From positions 138,766 through 202,765 of the forward strand of contig NZ_JAFLVR010000020.1 of the NCBI RefSeq assembly GCF_017315985.1: DNA of 64,000 nucleotides. Reading direction: 5' to 3'. The notes beneath the pieces were generated by a model. The model was given only the letters and a program-made list of their open reading frames with translations. It ran no database searches and had not been told where the DNA came from. Source of the stretch: Candidatus Enterococcus murrayae (GTDB taxonomy: Bacteria > Bacillota > Bacilli > Lactobacillales > Enterococcaceae). Shown here in pieces: positions 34,530 through 42,685 of the stretch. The translations under genes were made by a program, and so were the position numbers. Numbering within the stretch: position 1 is the stretch's first letter; the number at the start of each line of letters is the position of its first letter.

Positions 34530-35582
34530 GTGAAAAAACTATTTGTTTCATTATTATTTCTAGCTTCACTGGGAACGTTAGTTGGGTGTGCACAAAATCA
34601 AGAAAAGGCAAAATCTGAAAAAGAAACGAGCAAGATAGCGCTGGTTTTGGGATTTGGCGGGGTGGATGATCGTTCCTTTAATCAGGCTGGCTGGGAAGGG
34701 CTTGAAGCTTGGGGAAAGGACAAAAAGCTGACGGCTAAAAAAGATTTTACGTATATCGAAACGAATAATCCCGAGGACAATAGCACGAATATTGATCAGG
34801 CTATAAAAAATGGCTTTACTACGATTATCAGCTTAAGCTATCTGCAAGCTGAGGAATTAAAAAACGCCGCAGAAGCAAATCCGAAATTAAAATTTGCACT
34901 TGTAGATGGGGAGGTATCAGGCAAAAAGAACATTTCCTCTGCTTCTTTTAAGGATCAGGAAAGTGCTTATTTAGCAGGATTAGCGGCTGCCTATACGACT
35001 AAAAGTAATAAAGTAGGCTTTATCGGCGGAATGGAAGGGCCCGTCATCCAGCGTTTTCAAAGCGGTTTTGAGGCAGGAGTCAAAGCAGGAGCAGACGCTC
35101 AGAGCAAGGAAATAGCTGTGAACGTCCAATACGCCGCATCGTTTGACTCACCAGACAAGGGAAAGGCCATCGCTGCTTCGATGTATAAAGATGGAGCCGA
35201 TATTCTTTATCAAGCAGCAGGAAGTACGGGGGCCGGCGTTTTCCAAGAGGCGAAGGCCCGTAATGAAAATGATTATAGTAAAAAGGTTTGGGTCATTGGT
35301 GTCGATCGCGATCAAGAAGATGAGGGTGACTATAAGCTCGAAAATGGAGAAACTGGCAACTTCACTCTAACCTCCACGAAAAAGAACGTGGGAGCAGCCG
35401 TTAAGGAATTTGCGGAAACCTCCTATAATGGAAAGTTCCCTGGTGGAAAGCATCTGACTTTTGGTCTAAAGGAAGAGGGCGTCGATCTGACAAAAGGCCA
35501 GCTGTCTGAAGAAGCCTATCAAGCTGTTTCGGAGGCTAAAAAGAACATTATCAGCGACGAACTGACAGTACCGGAAAAGTAA
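34530..35582 (+). CDS. Bmp/Med-family nucleoside-binding lipoprotein
   Basis: 350-residue surface lipoprotein: signal peptide with lipobox LVGC (cysteine near 20), then the BMP family core with GGVDDRSFNQAGWEGLEAW (about 44-62), SFKDQESAYLAGLAAAYTTKSNKVGFIGGM and YQAAGSTGAGVF. Relatives bind purine nucleosides and feed an ABC importer; no ATPase or permease gene is nearby, so this is either served by a transporter elsewhere or acts as an antigen-like binding protein. The GTG at 34530 follows AAAGGAGAG. TATACT near 34480 is a possible -10. Ends at a terminator. Confidence 0.88.
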   Translation: MKKLFVSLLFLASLGTLVGCAQNQEKAKSEKETSKIALVLGFGGVDDRSFNQAGWEGLEAWGKDKKLTAKKDFTYIETNNPEDNSTNIDQAIKNGFTTIISLSYLQAEELKNAAEANPKLKFALVDGEVSGKKNISSASFKDQESAYLAGLAAAYTTKSNKVGFIGGMEGPVIQRFQSGFEAGVKAGADAQSKEIAVNVQYAASFDSPDKGKAIAASMYKDGADILYQAAGSTGAGVFQEAKARNENDYSKKVWVIGVDRDQEDEGDYKLENGETGNFTLTSTKKNVGAAVKEFAETSYNGKFPGGKHLTFGLKEEGVDLTKGQLSEEAYQAVSEAKKNIISDELTVPEK

Positions 35583-35609
35583 TTTCTTTAGTAAAAGGAT
35601 TCTAGATAG

Positions 35610-35651
35610 GAGCATTGATAAGCTGGCCTGAGCTATCAATGCTCTATTTTT
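35610..35651 (+). terminator. Terminator after the Bmp-family gene
   Basis: GAGCATTGATA (35610-35620) pairs perfectly with TATCAATGCTC (35634-35644), followed by TATTTTTAT. Confidence 0.85.
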
Positions 35652-35727
35652 ATGGGTGTGCTGCCATGCTTTTTACCGTATACTTATTTTATGGGGACAG
35701 GCATTTCCCAAAATGAAGGAGGCAATC

Positions 35728-36159
35728 ATGCTGAATTTCACAAAGGCTACGGCCATTTATACGATTATATACGCGATCATCAGCTTTATCTTGCTGGTAA
35801 GCTTTGGCTTTTTTATGATTGCTTCACGAGGGACATTCCTTTTGACACCTTTGATTGGACTGCCATTTTTTATCGGCTTTTTACATATCGTCGGTTTTGT
35901 TTGTGAGATTACTTGTCTTCGAATGAATAAGGATTCCCCCGCCAAAAGAAAGCTGATCTTTCTTTCTCTGATCTTTTATACGATTGAAATTTTCGCTTTG
36001 CTGCTTCCTATGATGGCTATTTTGATAAAAATGAATGCCGCGTATAGCCAAAAAATCGTTTTCTTTGCACTGGCGAGTATTCCGGTGACTAAGCTGTGTT
36101 TACTGGTGCTTTCAATCATTATTCTGGTGAAGTTTCGAAAGAAGCAGGTTCCCTTTTAA
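35728..36159 (+). CDS. Small integral membrane protein, unknown
   Basis: 143 residues, four predicted membrane helices (about 9-30, 42-62, 78-100, 112-135) with a basic tail KFRKKQ. No family recognised. The ATG at 35728 lies 6 bases after AAGGAGG; the frame also runs 24 codons upstream without a start signal. It stands alone between the Bmp gene and the scr locus, ending at repeat copy C. Topology suggests a DUF-type membrane protein; function unknown. Confidence 0.75.
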   Translation: MLNFTKATAIYTIIYAIISFILLVSFGFFMIASRGTFLLTPLIGLPFFIGFLHIVGFVCEITCLRMNKDSPAKRKLIFLSLIFYTIEIFALLLPMMAILIKMNAAYSQKIVFFALASIPVTKLCLLVLSIIILVKFRKKQVPF

Positions 36160-36181
36160 ACAGACTTCACTCGCTGCCAGT

Positions 36182-36273
36182 TTAAAGTCTTTTTGAAGAA
36201 TACTTTACAAAAGGAAAGCCAAATGATCATTTACTGTCGAAATCAACAGTAATATGACCATTTGGCTTTTTTG
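36182..36273 (+). repeat. Dispersed two-hairpin element, copy C (forward)
   Basis: AAAGTCTTTTT/AAGAATACTTT hairpin, then AAAGCCAAATGATCAT closed by ATGACCATTTGGCTTTTTT. The inner stem here is TTACTGT/ACAGTAA, different from the ACTTTC/GAAAGT of other copies but still fully paired. Lies between the convergent membrane-protein gene and scrR. Confidence 0.88.
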
Positions 36274-36296
36274 TTTGTATCATTTTTGCTGCTTCT

Positions 36297-37280
36297 TTAA
36301 GTCGTTTTCCCCTGAATGAGCTTTATCGGCAGTGAATAATATTGTTCCAGCTTTTTATCTGGAGTTGTGATACGTTGGATCAACAGATCGACCAGCAAAT
36401 CAGCAAAATCAGAAATGGGCTGAGCGATTGTAGACAACTGAGGAAAATAATTTTGGACAAATTTTGTTCCATCATACCCAATCAGCTTCAGATCCTCTGG
36501 AATCGAAATCTTCATTTCTTGACAGATATTATAGACCAGTATTGCAGTCATATCGTCGGTACAAAACAAGCTGTCCAGCTCTTCATTTTCTAAAATCCGC
36601 TTGATTTCTAAGGTTTTAAGAGCCATTGAGCTTGCCCTCGAATCAATGTTAAAGACTCGCGGTTCTAGCTTTTTTTCTGATAAAAACTGCTCGTATCCTT
36701 CCAAACGTCCATTTGTCGGCGAATGCGACTTCAAGCTGCCAGTCAGAATACCGATTTTTCTGCAGCCTCGCAGATATAAATTCTCCGTTGCCAAATAGCC
36801 GCCATGAAAATTATCACTCCCGATGATCGGAATATTCTTAGACAAATAACGGTCGAAGGAAACGATCGGAAGTCCAATATCCTCGTATTCCTTAATTCCT
36901 AAGTTGTGGGCACCGGCTATGATGCCGTCCACTCGATTTGCTGAAAGCATATTGATGTAGGCACGTTCTTTTTCTTTATTATTGGCACTATTGCAAAGAA
37001 TTGTTTTGTAGCCTTGTTCAAATAGCGTGGCTTCTAGTTTATCGACGAGTTCACCAAAAAAAGGATTCGAAACTGTCGGGAAGATGAGTCCAATCAGCTG
37101 GGTATTTTTCCCCTGCAAAGAACGGGCAAGAGAATTCGGCTGATAGTTTAACTCCTTCATGGCCAGATGCACCTTATCAATGGTCTTTTGGCTTAGTGAT
37201 CCGTAGTTATTGATCACACGTGAGACCGTAGTGGGGGATACACCTGCTTTTTTTGCAACATCCGTCAATTTGATTGCCAT
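36297..37280 (-). CDS. scrR: LacI-family sucrose repressor
   Basis: 327 residues. DNA-binding helix-turn-helix LTDVAKKAGVSPTTVSRVIN at 5-24 and hinge helix YQPNSLARSL; then a periplasmic-binding-protein-like effector domain (LIGLIFPTVSNPFFGELV, IGSDNFHGGYLATENL). By analogy with other ScrR proteins the inducer is likely sucrose 6-phosphate or fructose. Follows scrB by 16 bases, so it is made with it, and two matching operators lie in the scrB-scrA gap. Ending at a two-hairpin repeat. Confidence 0.9.
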   Translation of the reverse strand: MAIKLTDVAKKAGVSPTTVSRVINNYGSLSQKTIDKVHLAMKELNYQPNSLARSLQGKNTQLIGLIFPTVSNPFFGELVDKLEATLFEQGYKTILCNSANNKEKERAYINMLSANRVDGIIAGAHNLGIKEYEDIGLPIVSFDRYLSKNIPIIGSDNFHGGYLATENLYLRGCRKIGILTGSLKSHSPTNGRLEGYEQFLSEKKLEPRVFNIDSRASSMALKTLEIKRILENEELDSLFCTDDMTAILVYNICQEMKISIPEDLKLIGYDGTKFVQNYFPQLSTIAQPISDFADLLVDLLIQRITTPDKKLEQYYSLPIKLIQGKTT

Positions 37281-37296
37281 GGTATCGTTGTACTCC

Positions 37297-38796
37297 TTAA
37301 TCGTTTTTCATGTTCCGCAAGCACCAGAAATCTCCGGTAAAATCGCCAGAAGTTCCTTCAAGATAAACATTTTTTTCCGCTTCATTTGGAAATACCCGGG
37401 CAGTAAAAACAGCTTGTCCGCCATTTACAAAGATTTCGCAAACCGAATGATCAACAAAAATTTGTAATGACAAAGGACTCTCCTTCTCAAGTGCAAGACT
37501 TCGAGTTGTTCCGTAATCCTGAGCAAAGGTATGGCTTGTGTGTGTGCGGTCTACACTTATCATACCATTTTTTGTATCAAAATCGATGGTGAATGAGTGA
37601 TCCCTTTGCATATCTGAATAAAGGTGCAGCCTTCCTTGACTATCGTTGGAAAAATGGAGCATCAATTCATAGCAGTTATTGGTTTTTTCAGCAAGCGCAA
37701 GGGGCTGTGAAACGAGTCTTCCCTCAATAGGCGTTTGTTCCTGTCTCAACTCGACTAGCTCCTTGACAGGCTTTTGATACAATTGCCCATCCTTGAGCTG
37801 CAATTCTTTGATGATGCTTAAACAGTGTGCCCAACCCTCTGAATCACTAGGATATTCCACTTCAGGAAGGCCGACCCAGCTTACTGCCAGAGCCCGGCCA
37901 TCAGGTGCGTTAAAGGCTTGTGTGGCATAAACATCAAACCCGTAATCCAAATTCATTAATGGACTTGGCTTTGTTAATGAAGGACGATCCGTTTCGAATG
38001 TCTCGGCGACGATATAAGTATTGGGATAAATATTTTGGTAAGCCATGATTTTCTTGCTCAATCCTTGAGGACAGAAGAGAAAAACGGGCTGCTCATCAAT
38101 AAACACTAGATTTGGACATTCCACCATGAAGCCCAGCGACTGGTTTGTAAAATCTAAAGGCCCTGAAAAATGCAGGCTTTCTAAGGAATCGCCTGAATAA
38201 ACCAATACTTTTCCTTCAAGTGCTTCAGTTTGCGCACCAATCAGAAGCCAATATTTCTCCTGGTAGAAAAACACCTGCGGATCACGAAATTCATGGGTAT
38301 ACCCTTTAGGCGGAGCAGGAATAATCGGTTGCTCATCCTTGATAATCTCTCCATCACTCGTCATGTGAGCCAACATTTGATAGGACGCTCGCTGCCAATT
38401 TGAATCCCGTACATTTCCTGTGTAGGCTAGTACCAGCTCATCATCAATGACTATTCCCGAACCTGAATAAACACCATGCTGATCATAAGCAGAATCAGGC
38501 AGGAGGGCAATCCCTTCAGAGGTCCAATCCACGAGATTGCTTGATGAAACATGGGCCCATGACTTCACCCCATGGACAGGTCCCATTGGATAGAGCTGAT
38601 AGAAGAGCTGCCATTTTCCATTGAAATATGAAAAACCATTCGGATCGTTTAGCAGACCGCTTTCCGGTTGAATATGATACCCTTGCCGCCACTTTGAACC
38701 GCGAACAATTTCATTTAGAGCTGTTTGGTAAGACGTATCCCATTGATCATAAGGGAGGTAACGCAGATCGTCAGTCCAATTTTTAATTAAGTCCAT
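37297..38796 (-). CDS. scrB: Sucrose-6-phosphate hydrolase (GH32)
   Basis: Cytoplasmic beta-fructosidase of 500 residues, splits sucrose 6-phosphate from ScrA into glucose 6-phosphate and fructose. The nucleophile motif is LLNDPNGFSYFNG (aspartate near 54), FRDPQVFF holds the RDP stabiliser and VECPNLVF the EC acid/base. C-terminal beta-sandwich has VDHSVCEIFVNGG. The ATG at 38796 follows GGAAGGAG; a longer frame starting at 38814 lies within that site. Divergent from scrA and controlled by the shared operator region. Confidence 0.95.
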   Translation of the reverse strand: MDLIKNWTDDLRYLPYDQWDTSYQTALNEIVRGSKWRQGYHIQPESGLLNDPNGFSYFNGKWQLFYQLYPMGPVHGVKSWAHVSSSNLVDWTSEGIALLPDSAYDQHGVYSGSGIVIDDELVLAYTGNVRDSNWQRASYQMLAHMTSDGEIIKDEQPIIPAPPKGYTHEFRDPQVFFYQEKYWLLIGAQTEALEGKVLVYSGDSLESLHFSGPLDFTNQSLGFMVECPNLVFIDEQPVFLFCPQGLSKKIMAYQNIYPNTYIVAETFETDRPSLTKPSPLMNLDYGFDVYATQAFNAPDGRALAVSWVGLPEVEYPSDSEGWAHCLSIIKELQLKDGQLYQKPVKELVELRQEQTPIEGRLVSQPLALAEKTNNCYELMLHFSNDSQGRLHLYSDMQRDHSFTIDFDTKNGMISVDRTHTSHTFAQDYGTTRSLALEKESPLSLQIFVDHSVCEIFVNGGQAVFTARVFPNEAEKNVYLEGTSGDFTGDFWCLRNMKND

Positions 38797-38864
38797 GTTT
38801 GTTTCTCCTTCCATAGGTAGAGGAACTATTTTCTAGGCTGACTCATAGGTCCAGCCAATTATTA

Positions 38865-38926
38865 AGAAAACGCCTTCGTTTGCTAATAAGATACTTCAAA
38901 AATCCACAATTGTCAAACGTATATCA
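38865..38926 (-). promoter_or_regulatory. scrB promoter with ScrR operator 1 and possible cre
   Basis: On the minus strand TTGACA (38916-38911), 17 bases, TATCTT (38893-38888). Operator TGTCAAACGTATATCA (38911-38926) overlaps the -35. AGAAAACGCCTTCG (38865-38878) resembles a cre at 11 of 14 positions, just after the expected start site. Confidence 0.75.
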
Positions 38927-38987
38927 TTTATATAATTATTGATTTAACTACATACAGGAGATTTTAAAAGTGATTAAAAAATATTTT

Positions 38988-39047
38988 TGATAAACGTTTG
39001 ACATTTCTGGAATATGCTGTATGATAAAGGTGAAAAAAGCGATTACA
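38988..39047 (+). promoter_or_regulatory. scrA promoter with ScrR operator 2 and cre
   Basis: TTGACA (38998-39003), 16 bases, TATGAT (39020-39025). Operator TGATAAACGTTTGACA (38988-39003) overlaps the -35; reversed it differs from operator 1 at one of 16 bases. AAAAAGCGATTACA (39034-39047), right after the start site, matches 12 of 14 cre positions. The two operators are 77 bp apart, allowing looping. Confidence 0.8.
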
Positions 39048-39065
39048 ATAGGAGGGAGCTAAATA

Positions 39066-41021
39066 ATGAATCATCAGAAGGTAGCAGCAGAGGTCAACAA
39101 AGCAGTGGGGGAAGGGAATATTCAAGCAGCCGCTCACTGTGCTACACGATTACGCTTAGTACTAAAAGATCCCAGTAAAGTGGATCACGCAGCCTTGGAT
39201 AACAACGAGGATGTAAAAGGAACCTTTGAAGCGAATGGTCAATTTCAAATTATTATTGGACCAGGAGATGTAAACAAGGTTTATGCCGAATTAGTCAAGT
39301 TGACAAATGTTAAGGAGGCCTCTACAGAAGATTTGAAAGCGGTCGCCGCTGAAGGGAAGAAGGTCAATCCCGCGATGGCATTTATCAAAGTGCTGTCGGA
39401 TATCTTTGTTCCAATCGTTCCAGCCCTAGTCGCCGGCGGTTTGCTGATGGCGATCAACAACGTATTGACCTCTCAGAATTTGTTTGGTCCGCAATCAGTG
39501 GTAGAAATGTTTCCAAATATTAAAGACGTTGCCAGTATTATCAATTTGTTAGCTTCTGCACCGTTTGCCTTTCTTCCAATTTTAGTCGGGTTCTCAGCGA
39601 CAAAACGTTTTGGGGGAAATGGTTATCTAGGAGCTGCGATGGGGATGGCAATGGTCATGCCTGATTTGATCAATGGTTATGGTGTCGCAAATGCGATTGC
39701 CGAAGGATCCATGCCCTACTGGAATATCTTTGGTTTGCAAGTGGCGCAGGCCGGATATCAAGGTTCTGTATTGCCCGTACTAGCCGTTTCTTGGATTTTA
39801 GCCACGTTGGAAAAATTCTTCCACAAGAAAATCTCAGCCGCATTCGATTATACATTCACACCAATGTTAGCAATTATTATTACCGGTTTCTTAACCTTCA
39901 TTTTCGTTGGTCCTGTAATGCGAATCGTTTCTGATGGTCTTACAGATGGACTAGTGTGGTTGTATCAAGCAACTGGAGCGGTCGGCTTAGGAATTTTTGG
40001 ACTGTTTTATTCGCCAATCGTGATTACCGGACTTCACCAAAGTTTCCCGGCAATCGAAACGACCTTATTAGCAGATGTAGCACGGACAGGCGGTTCCTTC
40101 ATTTTCCCTGTTGCATCAATGGCAAACATTGCTCAAGGCGCTGCAGCATTGGCCATCTTTGTTTTAACAAAAAATGAAAAGCAAAAAAGCTTGGCTTCCT
40201 CAGCAAGTATCTCTGCACTGCTTGGAATCACAGAACCTGCGATTTTCGGGATTAATTTAAAACTAAAATTCCCGTTTGTCTGTGCCATGATCGCTTCAGG
40301 AGTCGCTAGTGTTTCATTGGGACTTTTCCATGTATTATCCGTAGCGATGGGCCCAGCAAGTGTGATCGGTTTTATCTCCATCGCACCTAAATCAATTCCA
40401 TTCTTTATGATTGGCGTAGTAATCAGTTTTGTTTTAGGTTTCGTACTGACATTTGTTTATGGAAAGAAAAAAATGGATGTACCTGTAACAGATGCCGCTG
40501 CTGCGGAAGAAGCTGTCATGATCAATGAGAAGCCTGATCAGTCTGCGGGTGTTCAAGATGATGTATTAGCAGCGGTCGTGGCTGGAAAGGTTGTGCCGTT
40601 AAAAGAAGTGAACGATCCAGTCTTCGCAACAGAGATGATGGGGAAGGGGATCGCGATCGTACCTGATAGTAATCAATTATTTGCTCCAACTGATGGTGTT
40701 CTGACTGTTATGTACGATTCGAAGCACGCCTATGGCATTCAAGCAGATAGCGGGGCAGAAATTCTCATTCATATCGGAATCGACACAGTCAATCTTGCAG
40801 GGAAGTTCTTCTCGACCAATAAAAAGAAGGGGGAACGAGTGAAAAAAGGGGAATTGCTGGGAACCTTTGACAGAGAAGCAATCAAGAACGCCGGTTATGA
40901 TGATACAGTCATGATTTTGGTCACAAATTCACCTGCATATAGCGACATCAGTCCATTAGACAAGAAGAACGTTGCTGAAGGCGAAGATATTCTCGCGGTG
41001 AGTAAAGCCTATGAGCAGTAA
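39066..41021 (+). CDS. scrA: Sucrose-specific PTS EIIBCA
   Basis: Imports and phosphorylates sucrose. 651 residues: EIIB at 1-80 with phosphocysteine C25 ([10 protein letters not shown]), EIIC membrane domain about 100-465 with the loop [14 protein letters not shown] and [17 protein letters not shown], then a flexible alanine-rich linker (about 472-500) and EIIA from about 520 with phosphohistidine near 570 in [12 protein letters not shown]. All three domains complete, so HPr can drive it directly. ATG follows GGAGGGAG. Its stop overlaps the following glucosidase gene by 11 bases. Trehalose or related disaccharides as substrate are excluded mainly by the scrB/scrR neighbours. Confidence 0.92.
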   Translation: MNHQKVAAEVNKAVGEGNIQAAAHCATRLRLVLKDPSKVDHAALDNNEDVKGTFEANGQFQIIIGPGDVNKVYAELVKLTNVKEASTEDLKAVAAEGKKVNPAMAFIKVLSDIFVPIVPALVAGGLLMAINNVLTSQNLFGPQSVVEMFPNIKDVASIINLLASAPFAFLPILVGFSATKRFGGNGYLGAAMGMAMVMPDLINGYGVANAIAEGSMPYWNIFGLQVAQAGYQGSVLPVLAVSWILATLEKFFHKKISAAFDYTFTPMLAIIITGFLTFIFVGPVMRIVSDGLTDGLVWLYQATGAVGLGIFGLFYSPIVITGLHQSFPAIETTLLADVARTGGSFIFPVASMANIAQGAAALAIFVLTKNEKQKSLASSASISALLGITEPAIFGINLKLKFPFVCAMIASGVASVSLGLFHVLSVAMGPASVIGFISIAPKSIPFFMIGVVISFVLGFVLTFVYGKKKMDVPVTDAAAAEEAVMINEKPDQSAGVQDDVLAAVVAGKVVPLKEVNDPVFATEMMGKGIAIVPDSNQLFAPTDGVLTVMYDSKHAYGIQADSGAEILIHIGIDTVNLAGKFFSTNKKKGERVKKGELLGTFDREAIKNAGYDDTVMILVTNSPAYSDISPLDKKNVAEGEDILAVSKAYEQ

Positions 41022-42639
41022 ATGGTGGCAAAAGGCGGTCATTTATCAGATCTATCCCCGCAGCTTTCAAGATAGCAACAACGACGGGATCGGAGATTTA
41101 CAGGGAATCATCCAAAGATTAGACTATCTGGCTTTTTTAGGAGTAGACGCCCTCTGGCTGAGTCCAGTCTATTCTTCTCCCAATGATGATAACGGCTATG
41201 ATATCAGTGATTATCAAGCGATCGGCCCTGAATACGGAACAATGGCGGATATGGATTGTTTAATCAAAGAAGCAGAAAGTCGAAAAATTAAAATCATTAT
41301 GGATTTAGTCGTAAATCATACATCTGATGAGCATATCTGGTTTCAAGAAGCCTTAAAAAGTAAAGATAATCCTTACCACGATTTTTATGTGTGGCGAAAA
41401 CCTGTTGCTGGTGGTCCGCCCAATGGCTTGAAATCTAATTTTGGCGGTTCTTCCTGGACCTATGTTCCTCATCTTGATGAATATTATTTGCACCTGCACT
41501 CTAAAAAACAGCCAGATTTGAATTGGGAAAATCCGAAGATGAAACAAGCCATCTGGGATATGATGAACTTTTGGCTAGAAAAAGGGATTGGCGGCTTCCG
41601 TTTAGACGTGATTGATTTGATTGGTAAAGAGCCGGATCATGAAATCACTCAAAATGGGCCGAAGCTGCATGACCTGCTGCAGGAAATGAACCATAAAACC
41701 TTTGGAAACTATGATGTTGTTACGGTTGGAGAAACATGGGGAGCGACCCCTGAGATCGCCGAATTGTATTCAAGTCCTGACAGAGATGAGCTGTCGATGG
41801 TTTTCCAGTTTGAGCATATCAATCTGGATAAGCAGCCGGGAAAACGCAAATGGGACCTGAAAGAATTGAATCCCTACGAACTTCATGAGGTTTTCTCAAA
41901 GTGGCAGATCAAATTAGACCAAAAAGGATGGAACTCCTTATTTTGGAACAATCACGATTTACCGCGAATCATCTCTCGTTGGGGCGATGATTCGGACGAG
42001 TATCGGGAAATCAGCGGAAAAATGCTGGCGATCTATCTTCATTTCATGAAGGGGACTCCTTATATCTATCAAGGAGAAGAGCTTGGAATGATCAATTATC
42101 CTGTCAAAGAGATTCAAGAGGTGGATGATCTTGAAAGCATTCAAATGTACAACGAGCGATTAAAGCAAGGATACCCCATCGACGATTTGATTACTTCAAT
42201 CAATGCTAAGGGACGAGATAATGCTCGACATCCGATGCAGTGGGACACGCAGCTCAATGCTGGTTTTTCTGCGGAAAAGCCTTGGCTGCCCGTACATTCT
42301 AACTACAGGACAGTCAATGCGGCGGCAGCCCTTGCTGATGAAAATTCGCTCTTTTACACGTATAAACAATTGATAACTCTGAGAAAACAATTTGATGTGA
42401 TCACAAATGGCGAGTATCAAATAGTAGAAACAAATAATCCGTTGGTATTAGCCTATCAGCGCTTTGACGATGAAGAAGAATTAACGGTTGTCGTGAATTT
42501 CTCTAAAACGGTCCAGAAGTATAAAGTGGCTCAGACCTTAGCCGAGCATGAGATCCTGATCCATAATTGTCCTGAAAGACCCGAGCAGTGGCACCAATTA
42601 GCGCCCTACGAGGCATATGCTGTTCGACGATCCAACTAA
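41011..42639 (+). CDS. GH13 alpha-glucosidase, oligo-1,6-glucosidase/DexB type
   Basis: Cytoplasmic alpha-glucosidase of 542 residues. The TIM barrel shows [31 protein letters not shown], nucleophile D199 in [11 protein letters not shown], acid/base glutamate near 242 in TVGETWG, and the third carboxylate near 316 in NNHDLPR. The valine straight after the nucleophile is characteristic of alpha-1,6-specific members. Made with ScrA (11-base overlap), so it probably handles isomaltose-like or sucrose-isomer sugars entering by the same PTS. Ends at the terminator at 42637. Not a sucrose phosphorylase: the length and motifs are of the oligo-1,6-glucosidase group. Confidence 0.9.
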   Translation: MSSKWWQKAVIYQIYPRSFQDSNNDGIGDLQGIIQRLDYLAFLGVDALWLSPVYSSPNDDNGYDISDYQAIGPEYGTMADMDCLIKEAESRKIKIIMDLVVNHTSDEHIWFQEALKSKDNPYHDFYVWRKPVAGGPPNGLKSNFGGSSWTYVPHLDEYYLHLHSKKQPDLNWENPKMKQAIWDMMNFWLEKGIGGFRLDVIDLIGKEPDHEITQNGPKLHDLLQEMNHKTFGNYDVVTVGETWGATPEIAELYSSPDRDELSMVFQFEHINLDKQPGKRKWDLKELNPYELHEVFSKWQIKLDQKGWNSLFWNNHDLPRIISRWGDDSDEYREISGKMLAIYLHFMKGTPYIYQGEELGMINYPVKEIQEVDDLESIQMYNERLKQGYPIDDLITSINAKGRDNARHPMQWDTQLNAGFSAEKPWLPVHSNYRTVNAAAALADENSLFYTYKQLITLRKQFDVITNGEYQIVETNNPLVLAYQRFDDEEELTVVVNFSKTVQKYKVAQTLAEHEILIHNCPERPEQWHQLAPYEAYAVRRSN

Positions 42640-42685
42640 AAGCTTTCCCCGCAGCGATCATAAGTTGCGGGGAAAGCTTTTTAGT
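42637..42685. terminator. Bidirectional terminator between convergent genes
   Basis: CTAAAAGCTTTCCCCGCA and TGCGGGGAAAGCTTTTTAG form a GC-capped stem with A/T tracts on both sides, serving the glucosidase and alpha-galactosidase genes. Confidence 0.92.
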
